From: Mycobacterium sp. Marseille-P9652
Lineage (GTDB): Bacteria; Actinomycetota; Actinomycetes; Mycobacteriales; Mycobacteriaceae
NCBI RefSeq assembly: GCF_902652685.1
Contig: NZ_CACRUY010000020.1
Coordinates: 1 to 64,000, forward strand
Length of the DNA stretch: 64,000 nucleotides
Direction of reading: 5' to 3'
The notes under the pieces are model-generated. The model worked only from the letters and a program-made list of their open reading frames with translations, did no database searches and had not been told where the DNA came from. This document shows, piece by piece, positions 27,209 through 35,560 of the stretch (the stretch's first letter is position 1; each line of letters begins with the position of its first letter). Both the position numbers and the translations under genes were made by a program.

Positions 27209-27904
27209 ATGCTCGCGGCGATACGGCAGGACATCCGGGCGGCCCGGGAGCGCGACCCGGCCCGCCCGACCACGCTGGAGGTGATCTTCGCCTATCCCGG
27301 CGTACACGCCATTTGGGGCCACCGCATCAGCCACTGGATGTGGAAGCGCGGCTCCCGGGTGGCGGCGCGGACGCTGGCCGAACTCACCCGGATCCTCACC
27401 GGCGTCGACATCCACCCCGGCGCCGTCCTCGGCCCCCGCCTCTTCATCGACCACGCAACCGGCGTGGTGATCGGGGAGACGGCCGAGGTCGGCGAGGACG
27501 TGATGATCTACCACGGTGTGACCCTCGGCGGCAGCGGCGGCGACACCGGCAAGCGCCATCCCACCATCGGCGACCGCGTGATCATTGGCGCCGGGGCCAA
27601 GGTTCTCGGGGCGATCAAGGTCGGTGACGACAGCCGGATCGGCGCGAACGCCGTGGTGGTCAAAGAGGTGCCGTCCAGCGCGGTGGTCGTCGGCGTTCCT
27701 GGCCAGGTCATCAGCCGGCACGGCCGCAGCAGCCCGGACGACTCGATGATGCCCGACCTCGTCGGGGTCAGCCTGCAGTCCCTACTGACCCGGGTGTCCA
27801 AGCTGGAAGCCGGCACCAACGGTCACGGGGACGGCCGGCAGACGGACCAGGTCATTCGGCCGCCGGAGGCCGGGGTGTGGCACGGCGAAGACTTCTCCAT
27901 CTGA
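27209..27904 (+). CDS. cysE: serine O-acetyltransferase
   Basis: 231 residues. Short N-terminal helical region, then left-handed beta-helix hexapeptide repeats (about 65-175) with active-site HPGAVLG and FIDHATGVVIGETA. It acetylates serine with acetyl-CoA, feeding cysK. The protein ends GEDFSI; the terminal Ile is the residue CysE inserts into the CysK active site in the cysteine synthase complex. Follows cysK by 2 nt, so co-transcribed and probably translationally coupled. Confidence 0.95.
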   Translation: MLAAIRQDIRAARERDPARPTTLEVIFAYPGVHAIWGHRISHWMWKRGSRVAARTLAELTRILTGVDIHPGAVLGPRLFIDHATGVVIGETAEVGEDVMIYHGVTLGGSGGDTGKRHPTIGDRVIIGAGAKVLGAIKVGDDSRIGANAVVVKEVPSSAVVVGVPGQVISRHGRSSPDDSMMPDLVGVSLQSLLTRVSKLEAGTNGHGDGRQTDQVIRPPEAGVWHGEDFSI

Positions 27905-27965
27905 GCGCCTCGGGGACACTTAAACCCGTTGTGAGCCAAACGGTTACGGGATCTCGGCGACGTCT

Positions 27966-27971
27966 TACAGT
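27966..27971 (+). promoter_or_regulatory. -10 element upstream of ANTAR-gene leader
   Basis: TACAGT ends 7 nt before an ATG at 27979, the same geometry as the cysK leader promoter. Confidence 0.5.
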
Positions 27972-27978
27972 GGTGGCC

Positions 27979-28041
27979 ATGCGGTCGTGCGTGCAGCGGT
28001 GTCCCGTCGAGCGGTTTCGCGCCGTCGGCCGTTGTCGTTGA
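27979..28041 (+). CDS. predicted leaderless 20-residue leader ORF upstream of ANTAR gene
   Basis: ATG at the predicted transcription start, 20 codons (MRSCVQRCP...GRCR) and TGA. Three Cys and six Arg are unusual for so short a peptide. It ends 111 nt before the ANTAR-domain gene. It may be a leader peptide, or the ATG may simply lie within a 5' untranslated region. No ribosome-site evidence is needed if leaderless. Conservation of the reading frame would decide. Confidence 0.4.
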   Translation: MRSCVQRCPVERFRAVGRCR

Positions 28042-28152
28042 TTCCGTGCAGCTCGTTCTCCGTTTGTGCTCTGCTTGCCAATACGAAACGTAGGCCGAGT
28101 AGACGGGACTCCGACGCCCCTTCCCGCCACCCCGACCAGGAGGTCGACCACC

Positions 28153-28434
28153 GTGATCGAAACCATCGCGACCCAGCAGCCTCCCAACGCGAGCCGTCGG
28201 CAGGCCAGCCGGGTCCTTGACACCGCGGTGGGGATACTCGTCGGCTGGCGTCGCTGCAGCACGGATGCCGCTTTCCGGGAACTGATCGGCGTCAGCGAGC
28301 GGCACGAGGTGCCGATTTTCGCATTGGCCGCCGCGCTGGTGGCCCTGGCGAGCAGGGACGCCGACCGGCCGCCCGCCGACGCCGCGGCCCGGCTCGCCGC
28401 CGAGAAGGAATGGGGCCTGACCCACCTGCTCTGA
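28153..28434 (+). CDS. small ANTAR-domain RNA-binding protein
   Basis: 93 residues from a GTG with CAGGAGGTC about nine bases upstream. The central part, LDTAVGILVGWRRCSTDAAF followed by RELIGVSERHEVPIFALAAALV, has the three-helix ANTAR pattern (ID.A.GILM....C....AF..L...S). ANTAR proteins bind paired RNA hairpins and act as antiterminators. No GAF or receiver sensor domain is attached, so control must come from a partner or from expression level. A 110-nt leader separates it from the upstream leader ORF and could hold an autoregulatory target. Confidence 0.75.
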   Translation: MIETIATQQPPNASRRQASRVLDTAVGILVGWRRCSTDAAFRELIGVSERHEVPIFALAAALVALASRDADRPPADAAARLAAEKEWGLTHLL

Positions 28435-28535
28435 CGGTCACGATAGGGCCTCACCCGTCTGTGGGCCATGCGCGCCCCGGCCGCATACAGTTGTCAGTCG
28501 CGGCCGTGCATCGGTCCGAGTGAGGGGGATCGACA

Positions 28536-29258
28536 GTGACCGCTGAGCCCGCCCGCAGAAAGGTCGCGATCGTCACCGGGGCCTCGCAGGGCATGGGGGC
28601 CGCGATCGTGGACGCCTACCGCGGACTCGACTACGCGGTCGTGGCCAATTCGCGGTCGATCTCGCCCGCCGACGACCCCGCCGTCGCCGCGGTCGCGGGT
28701 GACATCGCCGATCCGGCCACCGCGGATCGCGTCGTGGCGACGGCGCTGGAGCGCTTCGGCCGGGTCGACACGCTGATCAACAACGCGGGCGTCTTCGTCT
28801 CGAAGCCGTTCACGGAGTACACCGTGGCCGACTATGAGTTCGTCACCGCGGTGAACCTGGCCGGCTTCTTCCACATCACCCAGCGGGCGATCGCGCAGAT
28901 GCTCGCCCGGGGCGAGGGCGGCCACGTGATCAACGTGACGACCACACTGGTCGAACACGCCAGCTCCCAGATCCCGGCCGGTCTGGCGGCACTCACCAAG
29001 GGCGGGCTGGCGGCGGTCACCAGGTCTCTCGCGATCGAATACGCGTCCCGGCACATTCGCGTCAATGCGATCTCCCCCGGCCACATCGGCACACCCATGC
29101 ACGCCGACGGCGATTCGTCCGCGCTGGCCGCCATGCATCCGCTCGGCCGGATGGGCACGATCGCCGACATCGTCGCGGGGATCCGTTATCTGGAGGCCGC
29201 GACGTTCGTCACCGGGGAGACGCTGCACATCGACGGGGGCCAGAGCGCGGGGCACTGA
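28536..29258 (+). CDS. SDR family oxidoreductase with altered active site
   Basis: 240 residues from GTG after GAGGGGG. Rossmann motif TGASQGMG (about 12-19) and NNAG (about 88-91) are present. The catalytic YxxxK is not: the aligned segment reads AALTK, so the Tyr is replaced by Ala while the Lys remains, and the Ser position is in VTTT. The C-terminus has the normal TGETLHIDGGQ. This variant occurs in a recognised divergent SDR group, so it may bind NAD(P)H with non-canonical chemistry. Substrate unknown. Located between the ANTAR gene and the FAD/TTC38 fusion. Confidence 0.8.
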   Translation: MTAEPARRKVAIVTGASQGMGAAIVDAYRGLDYAVVANSRSISPADDPAVAAVAGDIADPATADRVVATALERFGRVDTLINNAGVFVSKPFTEYTVADYEFVTAVNLAGFFHITQRAIAQMLARGEGGHVINVTTTLVEHASSQIPAGLAALTKGGLAAVTRSLAIEYASRHIRVNAISPGHIGTPMHADGDSSALAAMHPLGRMGTIADIVAGIRYLEAATFVTGETLHIDGGQSAGH

Positions 29259-29337
29259 TCGAGTGTTCGACGGCGCGTCTCGGGCGCCCGCGCTAACGGT
29301 GGGCCTCGATAACCCTGCCCCGATCCGCCCTCAGGGA

Positions 29338-29343
29338 TACATT
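29338..29343 (+). promoter_or_regulatory. -10 element for leaderless FAD/TTC38 fusion gene
   Basis: TACATT matches TANNNT and ends 7 nt before the ATG at 29351; no ribosome site is present. Confidence 0.45.
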
Positions 29344-29350
29344 TCACCGC

Positions 29351-31981
29351 ATGCGCGTCGCAATTGTGGGTGGTGGCGCCGCCGGCGTGCTCACGGCGGT
29401 GCACCTCCGCCGGCGCAAACCCGATGCGCAGATCACGTTGATCGACGCGTCCGGTCGTCCCGGCACCGGTGCCGCATACGGCACCAACGACCCGACGCAC
29501 CTGCTGAACGTGCCCGCAGCCCGCATGTCCGCGTGGCCGGACGATCCCGATCACTTCTGCCGTTGGCTCGACGAGCGCGCCGTCACGCCGGCCGAGGGCT
29601 TTGCGCCGCGTCTCGCTTACGGCCGTTACCTGCAAGAACAACTCGCGGCCGCCGACGTGCGGTTCGAAACGGCGGAGGTCGTGAATTTGGCACCGGGCGA
29701 CCCGGTGCGCGTGGAACTGAACGACGGGCGGTCGATATCGGCCGACGCTGTTGTGCTCGCATCCGGTCGCCCCGAAGGCGGTATGCCGGACTCACTGGAA
29801 CGCGCCTTCGCGCCGGTGCTGGAGTCGGGCACCGACGGCAAGGTCGTGGTGGACCCTTGGGCACCCGGCGCACTCACGGCCCTGGCGGCGCGCCGGCCCG
29901 CCAACGTGTTGGTGGTCGGTTCGGGTCTGACCGGTGTTGATGTCGCGCTGCATCTCATGGCGCGCGGCGCCACGGTCACGCTGCTGTCGCGTCACGGCGA
30001 ACTCCCGCGGCGATTCCGCGCCACCGGTGCGCCGACGGAGTTGCCCCACATCGACGCGCTTCCGCCCGAAGTGTCGCTCGAGCAGCTGCGAACCGCGCTG
30101 GCCGCAGACCTTGAGCACGCGCGCGAATTCGGGCTGGACTGGCGGCAGGTGATCGACGCGCTACGGCCGAGAACGGCACGGCTGTGGCGCTCGCTGGGGT
30201 GGGAAGACCAGCGCCGATTCCTGCGCGAGGACCTGCGGCAGTGGGAGATCCGCCGCCACCGCATGCCGCCCACGATCGCCGACGCGATCTACGCCGCGGT
30301 GGACAAGGGGCAGTTGGTCGTCGAGGCGGGTGAGGTCGCGGAAGTGTCGTTGCGCGGCAACGGGGTTGAGCTGGCCGTGACAACGGATGAGCGATCGGTG
30401 CGTCGCCATGGTGACGCGGTCGTCGTCGCCACCGGAGCCGCGTGGGATCGACGGGCGCTGCAACGCTCCCCGCTCTGGGCAAGCCTGTTGGCCAACGAGG
30501 TCGCGTCGATGCACCCGTGCGGCATAGGCGTACGACTCGACGCGGACGGCCATCTCATCGACGCGGCGGGGGCCGCGGTGCCGAACATCGTGTGCATCGG
30601 CTCAATTCGTCAGGGCGAATTGTGGGAAACGACGGCGATTCCGGAGATCCGCGCGCAAGCGGCCGCGATCGCGGAGCTACTCGCCGACGACGCCCGGGGC
30701 CGTCCTGTCTCGGCGCCCAGGCTCGTCGTGGCCACGCCGAAATTGTCTGGCGCGCAGGCGTCGTACGCCGAGGGCGTGCGTCGGCTCCTCGCCGTCCAGG
30801 ACGGCGCGTCCGTCGCCTTCGCCGCCGCGGTCGCCGAAGATCCGCACCACGCGCGCGCCCACGTGGCGCTCGCGATGATCGCCACCGAAAGGCCCGATCG
30901 CGCGGGCGGCCCGAACGCGGTCACCGGTCATCTCGCCCGGGCGCGCGCGGCGCTTGCGCACGGAAGCGACGAAGACCGCAGCCATGTCGAGGCCATCGCG
31001 ACATGGTGCGAAAAGGGAAACGCGGCAGGCACCGACGCGCTCATCGACCATCTCGAACGCGTACCGGACGACGCGGTCGCGCTGCTTGTGCTCGCGCCGT
31101 CGATCGCGTTCGCGGGGGCGGGCGACGCGTTGCCGGATGCCTGGCGCTACGTCGAGCAGTTCACCGGCGTACACGGCGAGGCGCCCTGGTATCTGGGCTT
31201 GCGCGCCTTCGGCCGAACGGAGCAGGGCCTGTGGTACGACGCGGCCGACCTGGCCGACGCCGCGCTCGAACTCGACCCCGGCAACGGCAATGCGGCGCAC
31301 GCGCTGGCGCACGTGCATTACGAGACCGACGCCCACAGAGCCGGGCTGAAATGGCTGACGGACTGGATCGCGGGTGACGGCCGCACGCAGCGCTACCTCC
31401 CGCACTTTCAGTGGCACGCCGCGCTGCACGAGCTGGCGATAGGCGACGCGGCCGCCGCGGCGCGCCGGTACACGGCGTGCCTCGCGCCGCCGCTCTCGAA
31501 GGACGTCCGTTGCCTCGTCGACGCCGGTTCGCTCGCATGGCGGGCACGTCTGCACCCGGATTGGGTCACCCCGCCCGATCCGATCCCGGTGCTCGCCGAG
31601 GCCGGTCCGCTCGTCTACGCCCCCCAAACGCCGTTCATCGCATTCCACGCGATGCTCGCGCTGGCCGCCGCCAACGATCCCACCGCGATCCGTGCGATCA
31701 ATGTGCCGGGGGCAACCGACGAACAAGCCAGGACCCTGCGCCTCATCGGCGAGGGTCTGATCGCGTTGACGGAGGGCCGGCCGCGCCTCGCACTCGACAA
31801 CCTCCTCGAATCGATCGCCGGGCTTCCGTCGATCGGTGGCAGTCGTGCGCAACAAGAGGTGATCCTCGAAACGGCGCTGGCCGCGATGCTTCAACTCGGT
31901 GCGCCGGGACAAGCGGCACGCCTCTTGTCGCGGCATCGCGCGATGCCCGGCAAGGTGGTGACACGCGGCGCCGTCAACTGA
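29351..31981 (+). CDS. FAD/NAD(P)-binding oxidoreductase fused to TTC38-type repeat domain
   Basis: 876 residues in two parts. Residues 1 to about 460 are an FAD/NAD(P)-binding protein: VAIVGGGAAGVLTA at the N-terminus, GTGAAYGTNDPTHLLNVPA after it, a second Rossmann VVGSGLTGVD near 194-203, and VVVATGAAWDRR near 355. About 470 to 860 resembles the TTC38-like tetratricopeptide domain, with AVAEDPHHARAH, DAALELDPGNGNAAHALAHV and a Trp/His-rich FQWHAALHELAIGD. No signal or membrane segment. The N-part class is often annotated as lysine/ornithine-monooxygenase-like or HpnW-like, but the substrate is unknown. Codon choice (many GCG and ACG) seems slightly different from neighbours, consistent with an acquired gene. 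Confidence 0.75.
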   Translation: MRVAIVGGGAAGVLTAVHLRRRKPDAQITLIDASGRPGTGAAYGTNDPTHLLNVPAARMSAWPDDPDHFCRWLDERAVTPAEGFAPRLAYGRYLQEQLAAADVRFETAEVVNLAPGDPVRVELNDGRSISADAVVLASGRPEGGMPDSLERAFAPVLESGTDGKVVVDPWAPGALTALAARRPANVLVVGSGLTGVDVALHLMARGATVTLLSRHGELPRRFRATGAPTELPHIDALPPEVSLEQLRTALAADLEHAREFGLDWRQVIDALRPRTARLWRSLGWEDQRRFLREDLRQWEIRRHRMPPTIADAIYAAVDKGQLVVEAGEVAEVSLRGNGVELAVTTDERSVRRHGDAVVVATGAAWDRRALQRSPLWASLLANEVASMHPCGIGVRLDADGHLIDAAGAAVPNIVCIGSIRQGELWETTAIPEIRAQAAAIAELLADDARGRPVSAPRLVVATPKLSGAQASYAEGVRRLLAVQDGASVAFAAAVAEDPHHARAHVALAMIATERPDRAGGPNAVTGHLARARAALAHGSDEDRSHVEAIATWCEKGNAAGTDALIDHLERVPDDAVALLVLAPSIAFAGAGDALPDAWRYVEQFTGVHGEAPWYLGLRAFGRTEQGLWYDAADLADAALELDPGNGNAAHALAHVHYETDAHRAGLKWLTDWIAGDGRTQRYLPHFQWHAALHELAIGDAAAAARRYTACLAPPLSKDVRCLVDAGSLAWRARLHPDWVTPPDPIPVLAEAGPLVYAPQTPFIAFHAMLALAAANDPTAIRAINVPGATDEQARTLRLIGEGLIALTEGRPRLALDNLLESIAGLPSIGGSRAQQEVILETALAAMLQLGAPGQAARLLSRHRAMPGKVVTRGAVN

Positions 31982-32068
31982 CGCCGCTCATTCCGTGGGT
32001 AGCCAGCCCGTCGCCGGTCGCTCTCGGCGACGGTCGAGTCGTACCCGCGGTCAGAAACCCGGCGAGCC

Positions 32069-32377
32069 TCAATCGTCGATGTGGAACTGTGGCTGTCCGG
32101 CCGGCGTTGGCGCCCACGGCTGCGACGGATCGACCCGGTAACAAGACTTGGTCGGCGGCAGTCGCTTCCACACCCAGCCGCCCTGGTACACGATCAGGGA
32201 CGTTTCATGGCATCGCTGCCAGGTCCCGTCTGGTGCTGCCGGGCCATCGCAATAGGTGTTCTCCTGATCGACCCCCAAGCACCCCGCGGAAGCCGGCGGT
32301 GCCGTAACGATGCCGGCCCCCATCGCAGCTGCGGCGAGGGCCGTGGTCAGCAGTCCCCCGCTGAATTTCATGACCAA
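32069..32377 (-). CDS. small secreted CDGP-domain protein
   Basis: 102 residues. Signal peptide with Ala-rich core and cleavage after PASA; mature part of about 70 residues containing NTYCDGPAAPDGTWQRC, the CDGP motif found in small mycobacterial secreted proteins. Four Cys in the mature chain probably form two disulfides. Starts at MVMKF or the second Met. Function unknown. Confidence 0.75.
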   Translation of the reverse strand: MVMKFSGGLLTTALAAAAMGAGIVTAPPASAGCLGVDQENTYCDGPAAPDGTWQRCHETSLIVYQGGWVWKRLPPTKSCYRVDPSQPWAPTPAGQPQFHIDD

Positions 32378-32485
32378 CGATAAGACGCGGCTGGTCGGTT
32401 CGCGACTCCGAACCTGGTTGAGGGCGCAGCAGCCCCGAGTCGTTTGTCAGGGTGTGCAGGGCATACAGATAATCCTCTGACCTTG

Positions 32486-32558
32486 CTCCCCCGCCTGGAC
32501 TCGAACCAGGAACCTATCGGTTAACAGCCGAACGCTCTGCCAATTGAGCTACAGGGGA
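32486..32558 (-). tRNA. asnT: tRNA-Asn (anticodon GTT)
   Basis: The reverse complement folds as a 73-nt tRNA: acceptor TCCCCTG pairs with CGGGGGA, D-arm TAGCTCAATTGGCAGAG, anticodon loop CTGTTAA giving GTT, T-arm GGTTCGAGTCC. CCA is not encoded. Synteny with asnT next to Rv2342 and dnaG supports it. Confidence 0.95.
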
Positions 32559-32715
32559 CTAACCCGAACGCGGGACGACTCTAGCGTACTGGCATACCCG
32601 AGCCCAAGCGCCGCGGGTAGAGGGAATGGCACCGTCCGCCCAGCTAGAGGTATCGGACGCGCGTGCCCCTCCCGGGTGAGGCAGGATGGAGCCATCGATT
32701 GTCGGGAGGAACGCT

Positions 32716-32982
32716 TTGATCGGATATGTCGTGGTGCTCGGAGTGGGTTACGTGCTGGGCTCCAAAGCCGGACGTCGCCGCTATGAGCAGCTCGCCGGCA
32801 CCTACCGCGCGCTGACCAACAGCCCGGTGGCCAAGTCGGTGATCGAGGGTGGGCGTCGCAAGATCGCCAACCGGATCTCCCCCGACGCCGGGTTCGTGAC
32901 GGTCGCCGAGATCGACGAGCACACCGCGGTCCAGGAGCGCGCCGGCGACGTGGCCCTCACGCCGTCAGATCGTCGCCGCTAG
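32716..32982 (+). CDS. conserved small membrane-associated protein, Rv2342-like
   Basis: 88 residues from TTG, chosen because GGGAGGA lies 6 nt upstream; an ATG ten codons earlier lacks such a site. One N-terminal hydrophobic helix (about 2-15) ending GSKAGRRRYEQL, then a basic soluble tail. Its 3' end overlaps the convergent dnaG by 26 bases. Corresponds to Rv2342 by position and size. Function unknown. Confidence 0.75.
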   Translation: MIGYVVVLGVGYVLGSKAGRRRYEQLAGTYRALTNSPVAKSVIEGGRRKIANRISPDAGFVTVAEIDEHTAVQERAGDVALTPSDRRR

Positions 32983-34918
32983 CCTGCTCGAGCAGGCTGC
33001 GCCGGTAGGCCTCCATGGCGACCAGGTCGCCGAATAACGCGTGGTATTCGTCGCCCTGCTCGATCGGCGACATGCGCTGCAGCTTGGATTTCACCTCCGC
33101 GATCTGGCGGCCCATCCAGACTTCCTGGAGGCGTGCCAGCACGCCGGCGATGTAGCGAGGCAGCTTCTCGTCGTCGACCGCGACGGCCTCCACGCCGAGC
33201 TCGCTGATCAGGCCCGCGGTCAGCTCGGAGGTGGCGCTCTGGCGGACCGCGTCGATCCACTGCGCGCCGGTGACGCCGGTCGACGTGCCGCCGGCGGCCT
33301 CGATCGCGGCGCGCACGGCCGCGTACCCCGGGTGGGTGAAGCTCTCGACGGTCAGGGTGTCGAACACCGGCCCGGCGAACGCCGGGTACTGCAGGGCCGA
33401 CTTGAGGGCCTCACGTTGCGGCCACAGGGTGGGATCCCGCGGGTCGGGACGGCTGGCGGCCGGCCGCTGCGGCGGCGCGTCGCGGCGCTGCGGCGCTGAG
33501 CGCTGCGCGGCGGCTCCCGAACCGTTGCGCGTCGGGGTCTTGGCCTTCTTGGAGTGCTCGCGCACCCGGTCGATGACCTGGGCGACGTCGTCCCAGCCAA
33601 CCCAGCCCGCGAGCTGCCGCGCGTACTCGTCGCGCAGGGTGGGGTCCTTGATCTGCCCGACCATCGGCACACAGCGCCGCAGCGCGGCCACCCTGCCCTC
33701 CGCCGTGTCGAGGTCCATCTCGGCGAGCGCGGTGCGAATCGCGAACTCGAACAACGGGGTTCGCCGCGCCACCAGGTCGCGCAGCGCGCCGTCGCCCGAC
33801 TTGAGCCTCAGGTCGCACGGGTCCATGCCGTCCGGCGCGACCGCGACGAACGACTGACCCGCCAGGTTCTGCTCACCGTCGAACGCCTTGAGCGCGGCGG
33901 CGCGTCCGGCCGCGTCGCCGTCGAACACGTAGATCAGTTCGCCGCGGAAGAAGCTGTCGTCCATCATCAGCCGGCGCAGCATCGACAGGTGCTCGTCACC
34001 GAAGGCGGTGCCGCACGATGCCACCGCCGTGGTGACCCCGGCCAGGTGCATCGCCATCACGTCGGTGTAGCCCTCGACGACGACGGCCTGATGCCCTTTG
34101 GCGATGTCGCGCTTGGCCAGGTCGAGCCCGAACAGCACCGACGACTTCTTGTAGAGCAAGGTCTCGGGCGTGTTGATGTACTTGGCTTCCATCGGGTCGT
34201 CGTCGAACAGGCGCCGCGCCCCGAAACCGATCACCTCACCGGCCGACGTGCGGATCGGCCACAGCAGGCGCCGGTGGAAGCGGTCCATCGGGCCGCGGCG
34301 GCCCTGGCGTGACAGCCCGGCGGCCTCCAGCTCGTTGAACTCAAAACCCTTGCGCTGCAGATGTTTTGTCAGCGAGTCCCAGCCGGACGGCGCGAAGCCG
34401 CAGCCGAAGCGGCGGGCCGCGTCGGCGTCGAAGTTGCGCTCGGTCAGGTACTTACGGGCGGGTGCCGCTTCCGCGGATTCCAGGGCGGCCGCGTAGAACT
34501 CGGCCGCGGCGGCGTTCGCCGCGACGAGCCGGCTGCGGCTGCCGCGGTCGCGCTGCACGCTGGTGGCGGGGCCGCTGTAGCTGATGGTGTGGCCGACGCG
34601 GTCGGCGAGCAATTCGACCGCCTCGACGAAGCTGGCGTGCTCGATCTTCTGCACGAACGCATACACGTCACCGCCCTCGCCACAGCCGAAGCAGTGGAAG
34701 TGGCCGTGGTTCGGGCGGACGTGGAACGACGGCGACTTCTCGTCGTGGAACGGGCACAGGCCCTTCAGCGAGTCGGCGCCGGCGCGCCGCAACTGGACGT
34801 AGTCGCCGACGACATCCTCGATGCGGACCTGCTCGCGGATGGCGGCGATGTCGCGATCGGAGATCCGGCCCCGGCCCCCCGAGCGGCCGGGATCCCTTGC
34901 ACCCGCCGGACTGGACAT
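32957..34918 (-). CDS. dnaG: DNA primase
   Basis: 653 residues. N-terminal zinc finger LCPFHDEKSPSFHV...FHCFGCGEGGD (about 53-85), the TOPRIM core with VVVEGYTDVMAMH (about 281-293) and DGDAAGR, and a C-terminal helicase-interaction domain after a Pro/Arg-rich linker (about 460-505). Makes RNA primers at replication forks. Overlaps the convergent Rv2342-like gene by 26 bases at the 3' end. Confidence 0.96.
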   Translation of the reverse strand: MSSPAGARDPGRSGGRGRISDRDIAAIREQVRIEDVVGDYVQLRRAGADSLKGLCPFHDEKSPSFHVRPNHGHFHCFGCGEGGDVYAFVQKIEHASFVEAVELLADRVGHTISYSGPATSVQRDRGSRSRLVAANAAAAEFYAAALESAEAAPARKYLTERNFDADAARRFGCGFAPSGWDSLTKHLQRKGFEFNELEAAGLSRQGRRGPMDRFHRRLLWPIRTSAGEVIGFGARRLFDDDPMEAKYINTPETLLYKKSSVLFGLDLAKRDIAKGHQAVVVEGYTDVMAMHLAGVTTAVASCGTAFGDEHLSMLRRLMMDDSFFRGELIYVFDGDAAGRAAALKAFDGEQNLAGQSFVAVAPDGMDPCDLRLKSGDGALRDLVARRTPLFEFAIRTALAEMDLDTAEGRVAALRRCVPMVGQIKDPTLRDEYARQLAGWVGWDDVAQVIDRVREHSKKAKTPTRNGSGAAAQRSAPQRRDAPPQRPAASRPDPRDPTLWPQREALKSALQYPAFAGPVFDTLTVESFTHPGYAAVRAAIEAAGGTSTGVTGAQWIDAVRQSATSELTAGLISELGVEAVAVDDEKLPRYIAGVLARLQEVWMGRQIAEVKSKLQRMSPIEQGDEYHALFGDLVAMEAYRRSLLEQASGDDLTA

Positions 34919-34944
34919 CGGCTCAGTCTAAGGGCGGACGGTCG

Positions 34945-35550
34945 CTAGCCGGTGCCGATGACGCCACATGCCACCCGATCCATCGCCTGATCGGTGTCGG
35001 TGGCGCCGTGCAGCATCAGCGCGGTCTTCGAGCCGGCCAGCAGGTCGTCCCGGGTGAACGCGTCGGTGGTGGTGACCAGGTAGGCCGAGCCGTCCTGGCG
35101 CACCTCGAGGGAGGTCAGATCGCCGCTCTCGGGCTTGCCGGTGTGGCCGGGCGCCTGGTAGTGCTCGCCGGCAGACAAGAAGTTGCCCGGCGCACCGCCG
35201 GTCGGCGCGACCGAGTTCGGCTCGCACTTGCCGATCTGGTGGACGTGCATCGCGTGGAACCCGGGTGTGAGGATGCCCCCGGCCACGGTCTTGACGGTGA
35301 CGGTGACGTACCCGCCGGTGAAGTCGAACGTCGCCGTGGCGGCGTCGCGGCCGTCCGGGGTTTTCAGGTGCGCGGTAAGCGATTCGCCGCCGGGCGATGC
35401 GCTGCCGCTGGCCGGCGGCGTGGATTCGGCGCCCTTCACCGGCGGCGTGGTGCCCGGCTGACTGCTCGCGTGCTGAGGTGAATTGCAGGCGGTCGCGGCG
35501 ACGACGGGAAGCGCCGCCAAGAGAGCGGCCGCACCACTGAATCTCATCAT
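34945..35550 (-). CDS. Cu/Zn superoxide dismutase-like lipoprotein with shortened loop
   Basis: About 201 residues from the ATGATG at 35550. Signal with lipobox-like ATAC, Ser/Pro/Gly-rich linker, then a SodC domain: [14 protein letters not shown] (Cu ligands H-x-H), [27 protein letters not shown] and the closing RVACGVIG. The disulfide cysteines and active-site Arg are kept. Compared with mycobacterial SodC as I recall it, about 30 residues are missing between the last Cu ligand and the final Arg-Val-Ala-Cys, the electrostatic loop, and GHYH reads EHYQ. So it is a divergent paralogue, perhaps with altered metal use. Lies between dnaG and dgt, where M. tuberculosis has no gene. Confidence 0.8.
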   Translation of the reverse strand: MMRFSGAAALLAALPVVAATACNSPQHASSQPGTTPPVKGAESTPPASGSASPGGESLTAHLKTPDGRDAATATFDFTGGYVTVTVKTVAGGILTPGFHAMHVHQIGKCEPNSVAPTGGAPGNFLSAGEHYQAPGHTGKPESGDLTSLEVRQDGSAYLVTTTDAFTRDDLLAGSKTALMLHGATDTDQAMDRVACGVIGTG

Positions 35551-35560
35551 GCCGGGCAGC

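Noticed and set aside
32486-32558. tRNA-Asn as an integration site for the 28-32 kb accessory genes
   Set aside because: No duplicated tRNA 3' end or integrase was found nearby.
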